A stretch of DNA of 64,000 bases from WHSW01 sp963842795 (GTDB taxonomy: Bacteria > Actinomycetota > Thermoleophilia > Solirubrobacterales > 70-9): positions 310,001 through 374,000 of the forward strand of contig CAWJHV010000015.1 in assembly GCA_963842795.1 (NCBI GenBank), in the 5' to 3' direction. The translations under genes and the position numbers were made by a program. A model generated the notes under the pieces. It was not told the DNA's origin and made no database searches. It saw only the letters and a program-made list of their open reading frames with translations. Shown here piece after piece: positions 17,719-25,827 of the stretch. The first letter of the stretch is position 1. Every line of letters begins with the position of its first letter.

Positions 17719-18114
17719 CGGTTGGCTGGGTCTTCCTTCCTGGTCTGGTGGTAGGTGAAAGGCTCTGGTCTCATATCGGACGCCGGGGCCGTTCGGGAAC
17801 TCAGCGGCGCCCATCGGACCTCGACGACCAACCGGCCCGCCCCCACGGTCAGCTCCCTGGCTAGAGCGTTCCCGGCGACGACGAGGTCAAACGTGTGTTC
17901 GAATATTAATCCCTAAGAAAACGAAGTCAAGGTTAGTTCGCTGTTTGCGGGGGTTTCCTGGGCGGCGCACGGTCGCGTGCAGAACGCGCGCCGCACCTCG
18001 ACACCGATACCCGTCCGCAGTTTCGTCCAATCAGGCCCTTGGGGGGCGTCGCGGCTCGGTCGCCGCGTCCCATCGCAACGCGCGCGTCCGCCGATCGCGC
18101 TGGAATACCGACGC
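17719..18114. other. Intergenic region between sigA and the YihY operon
   Basis: About 400 bases between divergent genes without a convincing gene. It contains the sigA leader (17719-17896) and an AT-rich patch at 17895-17935 holding the sigA promoter. A possible extra coding segment in frame upstream of 18115 has no ribosome-binding site or conserved look, so I left it out. Confidence 0.5.
17903..17930 (-). promoter_or_regulatory. Sigma-70-type promoter of sigA
   Basis: Read on the minus strand, TTGACT (17930-17925) and TAATAT (17908-17903) are separated by 16 bases. Both are close to the consensus TTGACA and TATAAT and lie in the most AT-rich part of the region. The leader to the sigA start would be about 180 bases. 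Confidence 0.65.
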
Positions 18115-18519
18115 ATGAGCGACGAGTCTACGAGCCGGCCGCAGCCGGAAGCGCCGGCCGGGGGCGTGTTCGGCAACCTGCCCGACTCCCGCCCCGGGAC
18201 CCGGAGCCCACGCCGCGACTCCGGCCGTGCCGGCAAGGGTGCCTCCGGCGACGCACCGCCGGCCACCACGAGCAAGCGCCCTCGGGCCGAGGATCGCGCC
18301 GCGTCGCAGCCGGTGGCCGAGCGCGAAGTCGGGCCCGCGCCTCCCCGGGCGGAGCCGAGCGGCCGGGCGGCGATCGAGGAGGAGCCCGCGAAGGAGGGCG
18401 GCGGGCTGGAGGACATCGCCTGGGCCGGGGTGGCCGCGGCGGCCGAGGCAGCGACGATCGGGGTCCGGCTCGCCAGCCGGGCGATCGAGGCCCTGCGGGG
18501 GAACGCGGAGAAGGAGTGA
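18115..18519 (+). CDS. Small protein of unknown function upstream of YihY
   Basis: 134 residues. Residues 1-95 are low complexity (Pro, Arg, Ala, Ser, Glu) and probably disordered. The last 35 residues form an amphipathic Ala-rich helix (LEDIAWAGVAAAAEAATIGV) that could lie on or in the membrane. It ends at TGA 18517-18519 with AAGGAG just before, and the YihY start follows within 3 bases, so the two are probably co-translated. No family recognised; a partner of the YihY protein is a guess. Confidence 0.6.
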   Translation: MSDESTSRPQPEAPAGGVFGNLPDSRPGTRSPRRDSGRAGKGASGDAPPATTSKRPRAEDRAASQPVAEREVGPAPPRAEPSGRAAIEEEPAKEGGGLEDIAWAGVAAAAEAATIGVRLASRAIEALRGNAEKE

Positions 18520-18521
18520 GC

Positions 18522-19412
18522 GTGGCCGAGGCCGGTGCGACGGTCTCGCGCAACCCTTTTCGGTATCTGCGCGTCTTCTGGGAGCGCGCCTACCGCGAGA
18601 ACATCACCGGCATGGCTGCGATGGTGGCCTACAACCTCGCCCTGGCGCTGTTCCCGTTCGCGCTTCTGGTCCTGTTCGTCTTCGGCCAGGTGATCCAGAA
18701 CCCCGACGTGGAGGCGAGCGTCCTGCGCGACCTGCAGAGCATCTTCCCGGCCGCCGAGCAGAGCTCGCTGACCAGCATCGTCGACCGGATCCGCGACAGC
18801 TCGACGACGATCGGCGTCGTTGCCGCGGTCGGCGCGATCTGGATCGGCGCCTCGTTCTGGGGCGCGATGGACACCGCCTTCTGCCGCATCTACCACGTCG
18901 AGTGCCGTGGCTGGGTCGAGCAGAAGCGGTTCGCGCTGGTGATGCTCGTGGTCGTGATCATCTTCCTCGCGGCGAGCGTCGTGATCCCGGTCGCCGAGGG
19001 TGTGCTCGCCTCGAGCGCCGAGGACCTCCCGTTCGGCCTCGACGAGATCAGCGGCCTGCGCAGCGCGGTCGTGCTCGGCGCCGCGCTCGCGGTCACCTTC
19101 GGGATCGTCGCCACGATCTACTACTTCGTCCCCAAGGGGCACGTCCCGTGGCTCGGCGTCTGGCCGGGGGCGCTGTTCGTGACGCTGACCACGGCGATCG
19201 CGAACGCCGTCTTCCCCTTCTACCTCGGGCAGTCGAGCATCGACGAGCTCGGCGGAGCGCTCGGGTTCATCCTCGTCGCCCTGGTCTGGTTCTACGTCGT
19301 CAGCCTGGCGTTGCTCGCCGGGGCGGTGATCAACGCGCTGCGCTACGAGTTCCTCGAGACCGGGAGCGTCGAGGAGGAGCGGGCGCGGGCGTTCGCGGAT
19401 CTCGACGCGTAG
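18522..19412 (+). CDS. YihY/BrkB-family inner-membrane protein
   Basis: 296 residues with six predicted membrane segments. The family opening FWERAYRENITGMAAMVAYN is followed by segments such as LALALFPFALLVLFVFG, and the PKGHVPWLGVWPGALF loop is typical. Family members were once called ribonuclease BN; that is now considered wrong and their role is unresolved. GTG at 18522 was chosen because AAGGAG (18511-18516) has good spacing. A GTG at 18516 overlapping the upstream stop is the alternative. Confidence 0.85.
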   Translation: MAEAGATVSRNPFRYLRVFWERAYRENITGMAAMVAYNLALALFPFALLVLFVFGQVIQNPDVEASVLRDLQSIFPAAEQSSLTSIVDRIRDSSTTIGVVAAVGAIWIGASFWGAMDTAFCRIYHVECRGWVEQKRFALVMLVVVIIFLAASVVIPVAEGVLASSAEDLPFGLDEISGLRSAVVLGAALAVTFGIVATIYYFVPKGHVPWLGVWPGALFVTLTTAIANAVFPFYLGQSSIDELGGALGFILVALVWFYVVSLALLAGAVINALRYEFLETGSVEEERARAFADLDA

Positions 19413-19509
19413 GACGACCGTTACGTAACGGGCGAGATGGAGGCGAGGGATTGGGCAGTGACGGGTGAGGGCGCGTGGCGACGGGGGCTCGTGCACCGGA
19501 CCCGACCGA

Positions 19510-19635
19510 CGAGAGTGCGGTTTCGGCCGATATGCGTACAAAAGGGCACTCTCGATGCGCGGCGAACCGCCAAGGCGCACGCAAGCGCCACCGAAGGTCA
19601 CCAATGCCGACCGCTCCCACTTCCTCACTGCCAAA
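19510..19635 (-). repeat. Box-plus-hairpin dispersed element, copy C
   Basis: On the minus strand the box TTTGGCAGTGAGGAAGTGGG (19635-19616) is followed by the hairpin CGAGAGTGC (19554-19546) with GCACTCTCG (19518-19510). A GCATAT lies in the loop, which resembles the CCGTAT loop of copies at 49.5 and 63.9 kb. It fills the gap between the convergent YihY and NAD(P)-binding genes; a GGCGGGCTCGGG just before the box is also shared with the 63.9-kb copy. Confidence 0.6.
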
Positions 19636-19652
19636 CCCGAGCCCGCCGCGGC

Positions 19653-20558
19653 CTAGCCGCCCTCAGGCCCCGAAACTCGCAGCTCGTCGAGCGCGGTTCG
19701 CATCGCCTCGGCAAGCGGCGTCGAGGGGACGTCGAAGAGCTCCATGCCCGAGCGGTCGACGACGATCGTCTCCGTCGCCAGGCCCTCGATCAGCGGTCTC
19801 GCGACGCCCACGTCGACCGGCGTGACGAGCCCGATCCAGAGCGACGAGAGGCTCGGGGTCAGCAGCGGCACCGGCAGCTGCAGCGGCGGGCGCCGGCCGA
19901 GCGCGCGGGCCATCTCCTCCATCATCCCCCGGTAGGTGGTCACCTCCGGACCGCCGATCTCGACCTCGCGTCCCGTCGCGGCCTCGGCCCCGGGCGCGGC
20001 GCGCAGGTAGCCGATCACGTCGGCGATCGCGATCGGCTGCGTCCTCGTCGCGACCCAGCGGGGCGTGACCATCGCGGGGAGCCGCTTGACCAGGTAGTAG
20101 ACGACCCGCAGCGACTCGCTGCCGGCGCCGATGACGGCGGCCGCGCGGAAGTAGGTCAGCGGGACGCCCGAGCGCTCGAGCACCTGCGCCGTGTGATGGC
20201 GGCTGCGCAGGTGCTCGGAGCCGGGATCGCCGAGGCCTCCGAGGTAGATCAGCCGCTCGGCACCGGCGGCCGCCGCCGCGGTCCCGAAGTTGGCGGCCGC
20301 GCGCTCGTCGCGAGCCGCGAAGTCGCTGTCGGAGCCACGCCCCATCGAGTGCACCAGGTAGTAGGCGGACTCGATCCCGTCGAGGGCCGGGCCGAGGGTT
20401 TCGGGCTCCAGCACGTCGCCGCGCACGATCTCGCAGCCGATCTCCTCCAGGCGTCCGGCGCGCGACGGGTCGCGGACCAGGCACCGGACCTCGAGGCCAT
20501 CCCCGCGGAGGGCGCCGGCGAGCAGCCCGCCGATGTAGCCCGTCGCCCCCGCGATCAG
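19653..20558 (-). CDS. NAD(P)-binding atypical SDR (NmrA/YbjT-like), probable CTG start
   Basis: About 301 residues with a Rossmann opening LIAGATGYIGGLLAGALRG, then VRCLVRDPSR, VRGDVLEPETL and YYLVHSMG. These features are typical of NmrA-like/atypical SDR proteins related to quinone-oxidoreductase regulators or mitochondrial complex I NDUFA9-like proteins. In frame, no ATG, GTG or TTG exists between an upstream TGA and the conserved glycine motif. CTG at 20558, right at the start of the first beta strand, is the most likely start. A start at GTG 20426 would remove the whole nucleotide-binding motif. It begins 4 bases before the end of glpX and is probably in its operon. Confidence 0.78.
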   Translation of the reverse strand: MIAGATGYIGGLLAGALRGDGLEVRCLVRDPSRAGRLEEIGCEIVRGDVLEPETLGPALDGIESAYYLVHSMGRGSDSDFAARDERAAANFGTAAAAAGAERLIYLGGLGDPGSEHLRSRHHTAQVLERSGVPLTYFRAAAVIGAGSESLRVVYYLVKRLPAMVTPRWVATRTQPIAIADVIGYLRAAPGAEAATGREVEIGGPEVTTYRGMMEEMARALGRRPPLQLPVPLLTPSLSSLWIGLVTPVDVGVARPLIEGLATETIVVDRSGMELFDVPSTPLAEAMRTALDELRVSGPEGG

Positions 20559-20562
20559 GACG

Positions 20563-21576
20563 CTAGCCGTATCGACCCCCGGTCACCTCGCGCAGCTTCG
20601 CCTGGTCGTGGCGGGCGGTCACCGTGCGCACGGTGCCCGACCGCGATCGCATCACCAGCGACTCGGTGGTCGCCTTGCCGCGGCTGTAGCGGACACCCTG
20701 GAGCAGCTCGCCGTCGGTGACCCCGGTGGCGGCGAAGAAGACGTCCTCGCCGGCGACCAGGCGTTCGGCGTCGAGGATTTCGTCGAGGTCGTAGCCGGCG
20801 TCGATCGCCGCCTGGCGCTCGTCGTCGTCGCGCGGCCACAGGCGGCCGAGGAGCGCGCCCCCGATGCACTTGATCGCCGCCGCGGAGATCACGCCCTCCG
20901 GCGTCCCGCCGATCCCCCAGAGCAGGTCGACCCCCGCCTCGGCGGAGACCGCGAACAGGGCGGCCGAGACGTCGCCGTCGCTGATGAAGCGGATCCGGGC
21001 GCCGGTCTCGCGGACCTCGGCGACCTGCTCCTCGTGACGCGGGCGGTCGAGCATGATGATCGTCACGTCGCCGACCTGCTTGCCCTTGCGCTCGGCGACG
21101 CGGCCGATCACCTCGGCCAGCGGATCGTCGAGGCTGAGCACGTCGGCGATCTCGGCGTTGCCGGCGATCTTCTCCATGTACACGCACGGGCCGGGGTCGA
21201 ACATCGTCCCGCGCTCGGCGAGCGCGATCACCGAGAGCGCCGAGGGCATGCCCCGGGCGGTCAGGGTGGTGCCCTCGAGCGGGTCGACGGCGATGTCGAC
21301 CTCGGGCGGGCTGCCGTCGCCGATCCGCTCGCCGTTGTAGAGCATCGGCGCCTCGTCCTTCTCGCCCTCGCCGATCACGACCACGCCGTCCATCGGCACC
21401 GTCTCGAGCAGCAGCCGCATCGCGTCGACCGCGGCGCCGTCGGCGGTCTCCTTCTCTCCCTTGCCGACCCAACGCCCCGCGGCGAGGGCGGCGGCCTCGG
21501 TCACCCGGACGAGCTCGAGCGCCAGGTTGCGGTCGGGCTTGTCGCCGGACCTCTGGTCCTGCGAGATCACGCTCAC
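20563..21576 (-). CDS. glpX: Fructose-1,6-bisphosphatase class II
   Basis: 337 residues; hydrolyses fructose 1,6-bisphosphate to fructose 6-phosphate in gluconeogenesis. Seen: NLALELVRVTEAAALAAGRW at the start, VVIGEGEKDEAPML, VDIAVDPLEGTTL with the metal-binding acidic residues, GDVTIIMLDRPRHEEQ, and GIGGTPEGVISAAAIKC. Length matches the GlpX family (about 330-340), which is the main FBPase type in actinobacteria. The stop TAG is at 20563-20565, next to the start of the downstream NAD(P)-binding gene. Pyruvate kinase at 55 kb is the only other central carbon gene here. Confidence 0.93.
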   Translation of the reverse strand: MSVISQDQRSGDKPDRNLALELVRVTEAAALAAGRWVGKGEKETADGAAVDAMRLLLETVPMDGVVVIGEGEKDEAPMLYNGERIGDGSPPEVDIAVDPLEGTTLTARGMPSALSVIALAERGTMFDPGPCVYMEKIAGNAEIADVLSLDDPLAEVIGRVAERKGKQVGDVTIIMLDRPRHEEQVAEVRETGARIRFISDGDVSAALFAVSAEAGVDLLWGIGGTPEGVISAAAIKCIGGALLGRLWPRDDDERQAAIDAGYDLDEILDAERLVAGEDVFFAATGVTDGELLQGVRYSRGKATTESLVMRSRSGTVRTVTARHDQAKLREVTGGRYG

Positions 21577-21609
21577 GCGACGGCAGGCTATAGAGAAATC
21601 AGACCGCGG

Positions 21610-22122
21610 TCAGACGGTGCCGGGCGCCTTGCGGGTGCGGCGCGGGCCGCTCTCGATCGAGCGGGTGAAGCCGACCGCGCCGATCACGATCGAGGACAGC
21701 AGGGCGACCCAGTAGCCGTAGTCGAGGCTCACTCCGATCTCGGCCGGACCCGAGCCCGGCTTGTCGATGATCCCGTTGTAGACGATCAGCACGGTGGCGA
21801 CGAAGCCGGCGATCATCGTCATCTCGCCCGGCGGGTAGGAGAGCTTGTGCCCGCGGACGATGATGTACGCGAGGATCAGCGGGGCGATCGCCGCGAGGAG
21901 CAGCAGCCAGCGGAGGATCGGGAAGGTCTCGAAGCCTGTGCAGGAGCCGTCGCCCACCCCGCAGATGAAGGTGTCGGCGTTGAAGTCGGCGCTCCCGACG
22001 ACCCGTGCCGGGACGTCGAGGTCGACCGAGTACCAGGGCAGGAAGAGGATCGAGACGATCAGCAGCGCGGACGCGATCGCGCCGACGAGGACCCGTCCCC
22101 TGTTGAGGCGCGAGAAGTCCAT
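21610..22122 (-). CDS. Four-helix membrane protein of unknown function
   Basis: 170 residues with four predicted membrane segments: near 12-30 (VLVGAIASALLIVSILFLPW), 72-90 (LRWLLLLAAIAPLILAYII), 103-120 (MIAGFVATVLIVYNGII) and 137-155. The first extracellular loop has two Cys (FICGVGDGSC) that may form a disulfide. The WYSVD after the first helix is common in small actinobacterial membrane proteins of unknown role. It is divergent from an F420 oxidoreductase, with a palindrome between the two starts. Confidence 0.7.
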   Translation of the reverse strand: MDFSRLNRGRVLVGAIASALLIVSILFLPWYSVDLDVPARVVGSADFNADTFICGVGDGSCTGFETFPILRWLLLLAAIAPLILAYIIVRGHKLSYPPGEMTMIAGFVATVLIVYNGIIDKPGSGPAEIGVSLDYGYWVALLSSIVIGAVGFTRSIESGPRRTRKAPGTV

Positions 22123-22131
22123 CCGGCCGCG

Positions 22132-22152
22132 AGCCTATCCCACGGATAGGCT
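22132..22152. promoter_or_regulatory. Perfect palindrome, candidate operator
   Basis: AGCCTATCC-CAC-GGATAGGCT is a 9-bp perfect inverted repeat with a 3-base spacer. It lies in the 41-base gap between two divergent starts (22122 minus, 22164 plus). A site this close to both starts could repress both genes. No regulator gene is adjacent. Confidence 0.5.
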
Positions 22153-22163
22153 GCTGCGCGCAG

Positions 22164-23111
22164 GTGCGAACGGGTGCCGACAAGCAACGCTGGGGACTGA
22201 CGCTGCCGCTCCCGGCGACCCCGCTCCGCGAGCACGCGGAGCTCGTCCGCCTCGCCGAGGCGACCGGCTACACCGACCTCTGGAGTGGCGAGACCAACGG
22301 GCCCGACGGCTTCACCCCGCTGGCGCTCGCCGCGGCGTGGACGGAGAAGGTCAGGCTCGGCACCGGCGTCGTCGGCGTCTTCCAGCGCGGTCCAGCGCTG
22401 CTCGCCCAGCAGGCCGCCGCGCTCGCCGACGCCAGCGGCGGGCGCTTCGCGCTCGGGATCGGCGCCTCCTCGGACCGGATCGTCGAAGGCTGGAACGGGA
22501 TCCCGTTCGAGCGCCCGCTGTCGAGGGTCGCGGAGGCGGTCGACTTCCTGCGCCCGGCGCTCGCCGGCGAGCGGACCCCGAACGGGTTCAAGCTCGAGCA
22601 GGCCCCGCCCCCGGTGCCGATCGTGCTCGCGGCGCTGCGCGGGAAGATGCTGCGGCTCGCGGTCGAGCGCGCCGACGGCGCGTTCAGCAACTTCCTCCCG
22701 CTCTCGGGCCTGCCGCAGGTGGTCGAGCAGCTCGAGGGCGCCCCGGAGGGCTTCGAGCTCCTCTGTCGCTTCTTCTGCCTCCCCGGCGAGCGCGAGCAGA
22801 TCGAGCCCCTCGCCCGGTTCATGTTCGCCTCCTACGTGACCGTCCCGGTCTACGCCGACTTCTATCGCTGGCTCGGGCACGGCGACGCGATCGCCGAGAT
22901 GTGCGAGGCATGGGCGGCGAAGGACCGCGAGCGAGCGACCGCCGCCGCGCCGTGGGACCTGATCGAGGAGATGTTCATCCTCGGCTCGCCCGCGCAGATG
23001 CGCGCCCGGCTCGACGAGTTCGTCGCCGGCGGGATCACCTGCCCGGTGCTGCTGCCGATCGCCGCCCCCGACCAGCTCGGGGAGCTGATCGAGGCCCTGG
23101 CGCCGGACTGA
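22164..23111 (+). CDS. LLM-class F420-dependent oxidoreductase
   Basis: 315-residue TIM-barrel protein of the luciferase-like family. Seen: the opening WGLTLPLPATPLREHAELVRL, VRLGTGVVGVFQRGPALLAQQ, and GGRFALGIGASSDRIVEGWNG, the usual site for the phosphate of the cofactor. Relatives use F420 or FMN, and in actinobacteria F420 is the likelier one. The substrate is unknown. The GTG at 22164 is used; there is no closer ATG. A strong hairpin follows the stop. Confidence 0.85.
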   Translation: MRTGADKQRWGLTLPLPATPLREHAELVRLAEATGYTDLWSGETNGPDGFTPLALAAAWTEKVRLGTGVVGVFQRGPALLAQQAAALADASGGRFALGIGASSDRIVEGWNGIPFERPLSRVAEAVDFLRPALAGERTPNGFKLEQAPPPVPIVLAALRGKMLRLAVERADGAFSNFLPLSGLPQVVEQLEGAPEGFELLCRFFCLPGEREQIEPLARFMFASYVTVPVYADFYRWLGHGDAIAEMCEAWAAKDRERATAAAPWDLIEEMFILGSPAQMRARLDEFVAGGITCPVLLPIAAPDQLGELIEALAPD

Positions 23112-23122
23112 TCGGCCGGCGC

Positions 23123-23151
23123 CACGGGCCGGGCGTCGCGCCCGGCCCGTG
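23123..23151. terminator. Bidirectional terminator hairpin
   Basis: CACGGGCCGGGCG and CGCCCGGCCCGTG form a perfect 13-bp stem with a 3-base loop (TCG). It lies between the stops of two convergent genes (23111 and 23166). Confidence 0.75.
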
Positions 23152-23165
23152 CGCTCGCGCGGTGG

Positions 23166-23498
23166 TCAGCCCTCGGTCTCGGAGTCGCCGCTCTGGCCGA
23201 CGACGTCGAAGCCGCGGTCGAGCTGGACGTCGACCTGACTGCCGTCGTCGCGGGTCACCTCGACCTCGTAGTAGCTCTCCTCGTCGCCGGTCTCGGTCTC
23301 GGTGACCGTGCCGCCGCCCGTCGCCTCGAGGGCCGCGGCGCCGGCCCGGTCGAGGGCGCTGCCCGTGATCGCATGATCCGGCCCCTCGGCCGCGTCCTCG
23401 CCGCCGCCCGCGGCGCCGGCGACGGCCGCGCCACCCGCGCCGAGCGCGAGCACCGCGGCTCCGGCGGCGATGACCTTGTTGCGTGCGTTCCACTGCAT
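23166..23498 (-). CDS. Small secreted PepSY-like protein
   Basis: 110 residues. The signal peptide or anchor is at 7-30 (KVIAAGAAVLALGAGGAAVAG). Residues 42-105 match a single PepSY repeat: ALDRAGAAALEATGGGTVTE, then YYEVEVTRDDGSQVDVQLDR. PepSY domains are extracytoplasmic and often act as inhibitory or binding modules. The tail is acidic (SGDSETEG). AACGAAATG at the start lacks a strong ribosome-binding site apart from GAGGAACG. It stands alone, convergent with the F420 oxidoreductase. Confidence 0.78.
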   Translation of the reverse strand: MQWNARNKVIAAGAAVLALGAGGAAVAGAAGGGEDAAEGPDHAITGSALDRAGAAALEATGGGTVTETETGDEESYYEVEVTRDDGSQVDVQLDRGFDVVGQSGDSETEG

Positions 23499-23570
23499 TT
23501 CGTTCCTCGTTTCTCCGACAGCGCGGAGAGTTCTACGAACCGCGGGTGAAACGACCGTGAAAGCGCGCGC

Positions 23571-24551
23571 TCAGCCCGGTTTTGCGAGGCTGAGCGCGAA
23601 GAGCTCGTCGGGATCCGTCCACCACTCGACCAGCTCGAGGCCCGCGTCCGCGTAGCTCGCCTCGAGCCGCTCGCGGGTGAACTTGGTGGAGATCTCGGTC
23701 CGCATCTCCTCGTTGCGGGCGAAGTGGGTGCGCATGTCGAGCGCCTTCAGGTCGATGAACTGCTCGGCGAGCGAGCGCAGGCGGATGTCGATCCACTCGT
23801 TGTCGGGATCGAAGAAGGCGACGTGCTCGAACCTGTCGGGGTCGAAGTCGGCCTCGAGCTCGCGGTTGAGGACGTGGAGCACGTTCTTGTTGAACTCGGC
23901 CGTGATCCCGGCGGAGTCGTTGTAGGCGGCCTCGAGCACGTCGACGTCCTTGACCAGGTCGGTGCCGAGCAGGAAGCGGTCGCCGGGATACATCAGGGTC
24001 GCGATCCGGGCCAGGAACGAGCGCCGCGGCCCCGGGCGGAAGTTGCCGATCGTGCCCCCGAGGAAGGCGATCAGGGCTCCCTCCTCGCGCGGGACGCGCT
24101 CGAGGTGGGTCTCGTAGTCGCAGACGACGCCGTGGACCCGCAGCCCCTCGTACTCGTCGACCAGCTCGTCCGCGACCCGGCGGGTGATCTCCTCGGAGAT
24201 GTCGACCGGGACGTAGGTCTCCAGGGTGCCGGCGGCGCGCATCGCGTCGAGCAGCCAACGGGTCTTCGCCGCCGCGCCGGAGCCGAGCTCGATCAGGGTC
24301 GTGGGCCGGGCCGCGGCGATGATCGCCGGAGCCTCGCGGTCGAGGATCGAGCGCTCGACCCGGGTCGGGTAGTACTCGGGCAGCTCGGTGATCCCCTCGA
24401 ACAGCTCCGAGCCGCGCTCGTCGTAGAAGTACTTCGGGGGCAGCTCCTTGAACGGGCATGAGAGGCCCTCGCGGACGTCCTCCGCGAGGCCGGCGAGCGT
24501 CCCGCCCTCCGGCAGGTGGACCTCGATCTCGATCTGCGCGGTCGCCGCCAT
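23571..24551 (-). CDS. egtD: L-histidine N-alpha-methyltransferase (ergothioneine)
   Basis: 326 residues, the usual EgtD length. It trimethylates histidine to hercynine with S-adenosylmethionine, the first step of ergothioneine synthesis. Seen: PPKYFYDERGSELFEGITEL, the SAM-site LIELGSGAAAKTRWLLD, VPVDISEEI, AFLGGTIGNF, the histidine-site AYNDSAGITAEFNKNVL, and the C-terminal EISTKFTRERLEA. It begins one base after the egtB stop, so the two are one operon. egtA, egtC and egtE are not in the window; the EgtA (gamma-glutamylcysteine) step may be elsewhere. Confidence 0.93.
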   Translation of the reverse strand: MAATAQIEIEVHLPEGGTLAGLAEDVREGLSCPFKELPPKYFYDERGSELFEGITELPEYYPTRVERSILDREAPAIIAAARPTTLIELGSGAAAKTRWLLDAMRAAGTLETYVPVDISEEITRRVADELVDEYEGLRVHGVVCDYETHLERVPREEGALIAFLGGTIGNFRPGPRRSFLARIATLMYPGDRFLLGTDLVKDVDVLEAAYNDSAGITAEFNKNVLHVLNRELEADFDPDRFEHVAFFDPDNEWIDIRLRSLAEQFIDLKALDMRTHFARNEEMRTEISTKFTRERLEASYADAGLELVEWWTDPDELFALSLAKPG

Positions 24552-25739
24552 CTACCCCTCCCGTACGCAACGCAGGCCGGAGAAGATCTGTGAGCGCTCG
24601 GGCAGGTCCCAGTTGCGGAAGCTGGGCCGGATGACGTCGCGCCGCGTCGCCCAGGCGCCACCGCGGAGCACCTTGTGGCCGTCGCCGAAGAAGACCTCCG
24701 AGTACTCCGGATAGGGGAAGGCGCGGAAGCCCGGATAGCCCGTGAAGTCCGAGGCCGTCCACTCCCAGACGTCGCCGAGCATCTGCACCGCCCCGGCGTC
24801 CGAGGCGCCGTCGGCGTAGGCGCCGGCCGGGGCGCAGCCGAAGCCGAGGTGGTCGAGGTTGGCCCGCTCGAGATCCGCGCCGAGCGCCGCCGCCTCCCAC
24901 TCGAGCTCGGTCGGCAGGCGCTTGCCGGCCCAGCGGGCGAAGGCGTCCGCCTGGTGCCAGCTCACGTGCACGACCGGCAGCGACGGGTCGACCGGCTCGC
25001 GCCGGCCGAAGGCCGCGTCGACCCACCCGCCCTCGCCGTCGCGCTCCCAGTACATCGGCGCCTCGGTGCCGGTGTCGGCGACGAACTCGGCGAAGGCGCC
25101 GTTGGTGACCGGGACGCGATCGATCTCGAACGCGTCCAGCTCGACCGCGTGCCGGGGGCGTTCGTTGTCGTAGGCAAAGCCCTCGGGCGGCGCGCCGATC
25201 TCGTACTGACCGGCCTCGACCACGACCGTCTCGGGGCCCGCGACGACCGGCTCGGCGGCGACCGAGGGATCGACCTCGACCGGCTCGTAGCCGTCGACCA
25301 TCTGCAGGAGCTGGAGCATGGTCTCGTTGTGCTGGTGCTCGTGGGCGAGCAGCATCTCGTAGACGAACCCGCCCTCGAGCATCGGATCGCCGCTGCCGTC
25401 GAGCTCGGCCGACTCGAGCACCTCGAGGGTCCGGCCACGGACCTGGTCCATGTAGGCGCGGAGCTCGGCGCCGCGGAGGATCGGAAGCTCGTTGCGGGTC
25501 TTGCGCGGGTTCTCGATCGCGTCGTAGAGGCGGCCGAGGTCACCGTCCATCGGCTCGCGGTCGCCGACGCGCTGGACCAGCCAGAGCTCCTCGAAGTTGG
25601 CGATGTGGCCGAGGTCCCAGGCCAGCGGGCTGAGGATCGGCGAGTAGACGGTGTTCAGCTGCTCGTCGGCGAGCGGCTCGATCAGCAGGAGGGTGCGCGC
25701 GCGGGCCTCGGTGAGGCGATCGGCGATCCGCTGACTCAG
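24552..25739 (-). CDS. egtB: Hercynine oxygenase EgtB, probable CTG start
   Basis: About 395 residues. It is an iron-dependent sulfoxide synthase joining hercynine with gamma-glutamylcysteine or cysteine. The N-terminal DinB-like domain carries the iron ligands: His in GHIANFEELW and the two outer His of HEHQHNET. The FGE-sulfatase domain starts near 150 and ends with VLRGGAWATRRDVIRPSFRN. The first ATG in frame (25550) would cut off the first iron ligand. Upstream to a TAG at 25775 there is no ATG, GTG or TTG. CTG at 25739 (LSQRIADRLTEARART) fits the family start best, with ATC at 25763 as an alternative. Confidence 0.85.
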   Translation of the reverse strand: MSQRIADRLTEARARTLLLIEPLADEQLNTVYSPILSPLAWDLGHIANFEELWLVQRVGDREPMDGDLGRLYDAIENPRKTRNELPILRGAELRAYMDQVRGRTLEVLESAELDGSGDPMLEGGFVYEMLLAHEHQHNETMLQLLQMVDGYEPVEVDPSVAAEPVVAGPETVVVEAGQYEIGAPPEGFAYDNERPRHAVELDAFEIDRVPVTNGAFAEFVADTGTEAPMYWERDGEGGWVDAAFGRREPVDPSLPVVHVSWHQADAFARWAGKRLPTELEWEAAALGADLERANLDHLGFGCAPAGAYADGASDAGAVQMLGDVWEWTASDFTGYPGFRAFPYPEYSEVFFGDGHKVLRGGAWATRRDVIRPSFRNWDLPERSQIFSGLRCVREG

Positions 25740-25827
25740 ATTGGCCTCGGCCGTCGGCGCGATGGCCCAAGGCTACCCAGCTGCCGACTCGCCATGCGCA
25801 AACGAAGCGGATATATGGTCCGCGCCG

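Noticed and set aside
17977..18114. In-frame upstream extension of the small gene before YihY
   Set aside because: Unconserved Arg/Pro/Ser sequence and no ribosome-binding site; ATG 18115 is the better start.
19437..20720. Plus-strand open frame spanning the repeat and the NAD(P)-binding gene
   Set aside because: Antisense to conserved glpX and NAD(P)-binding genes and begins in a repeat element.
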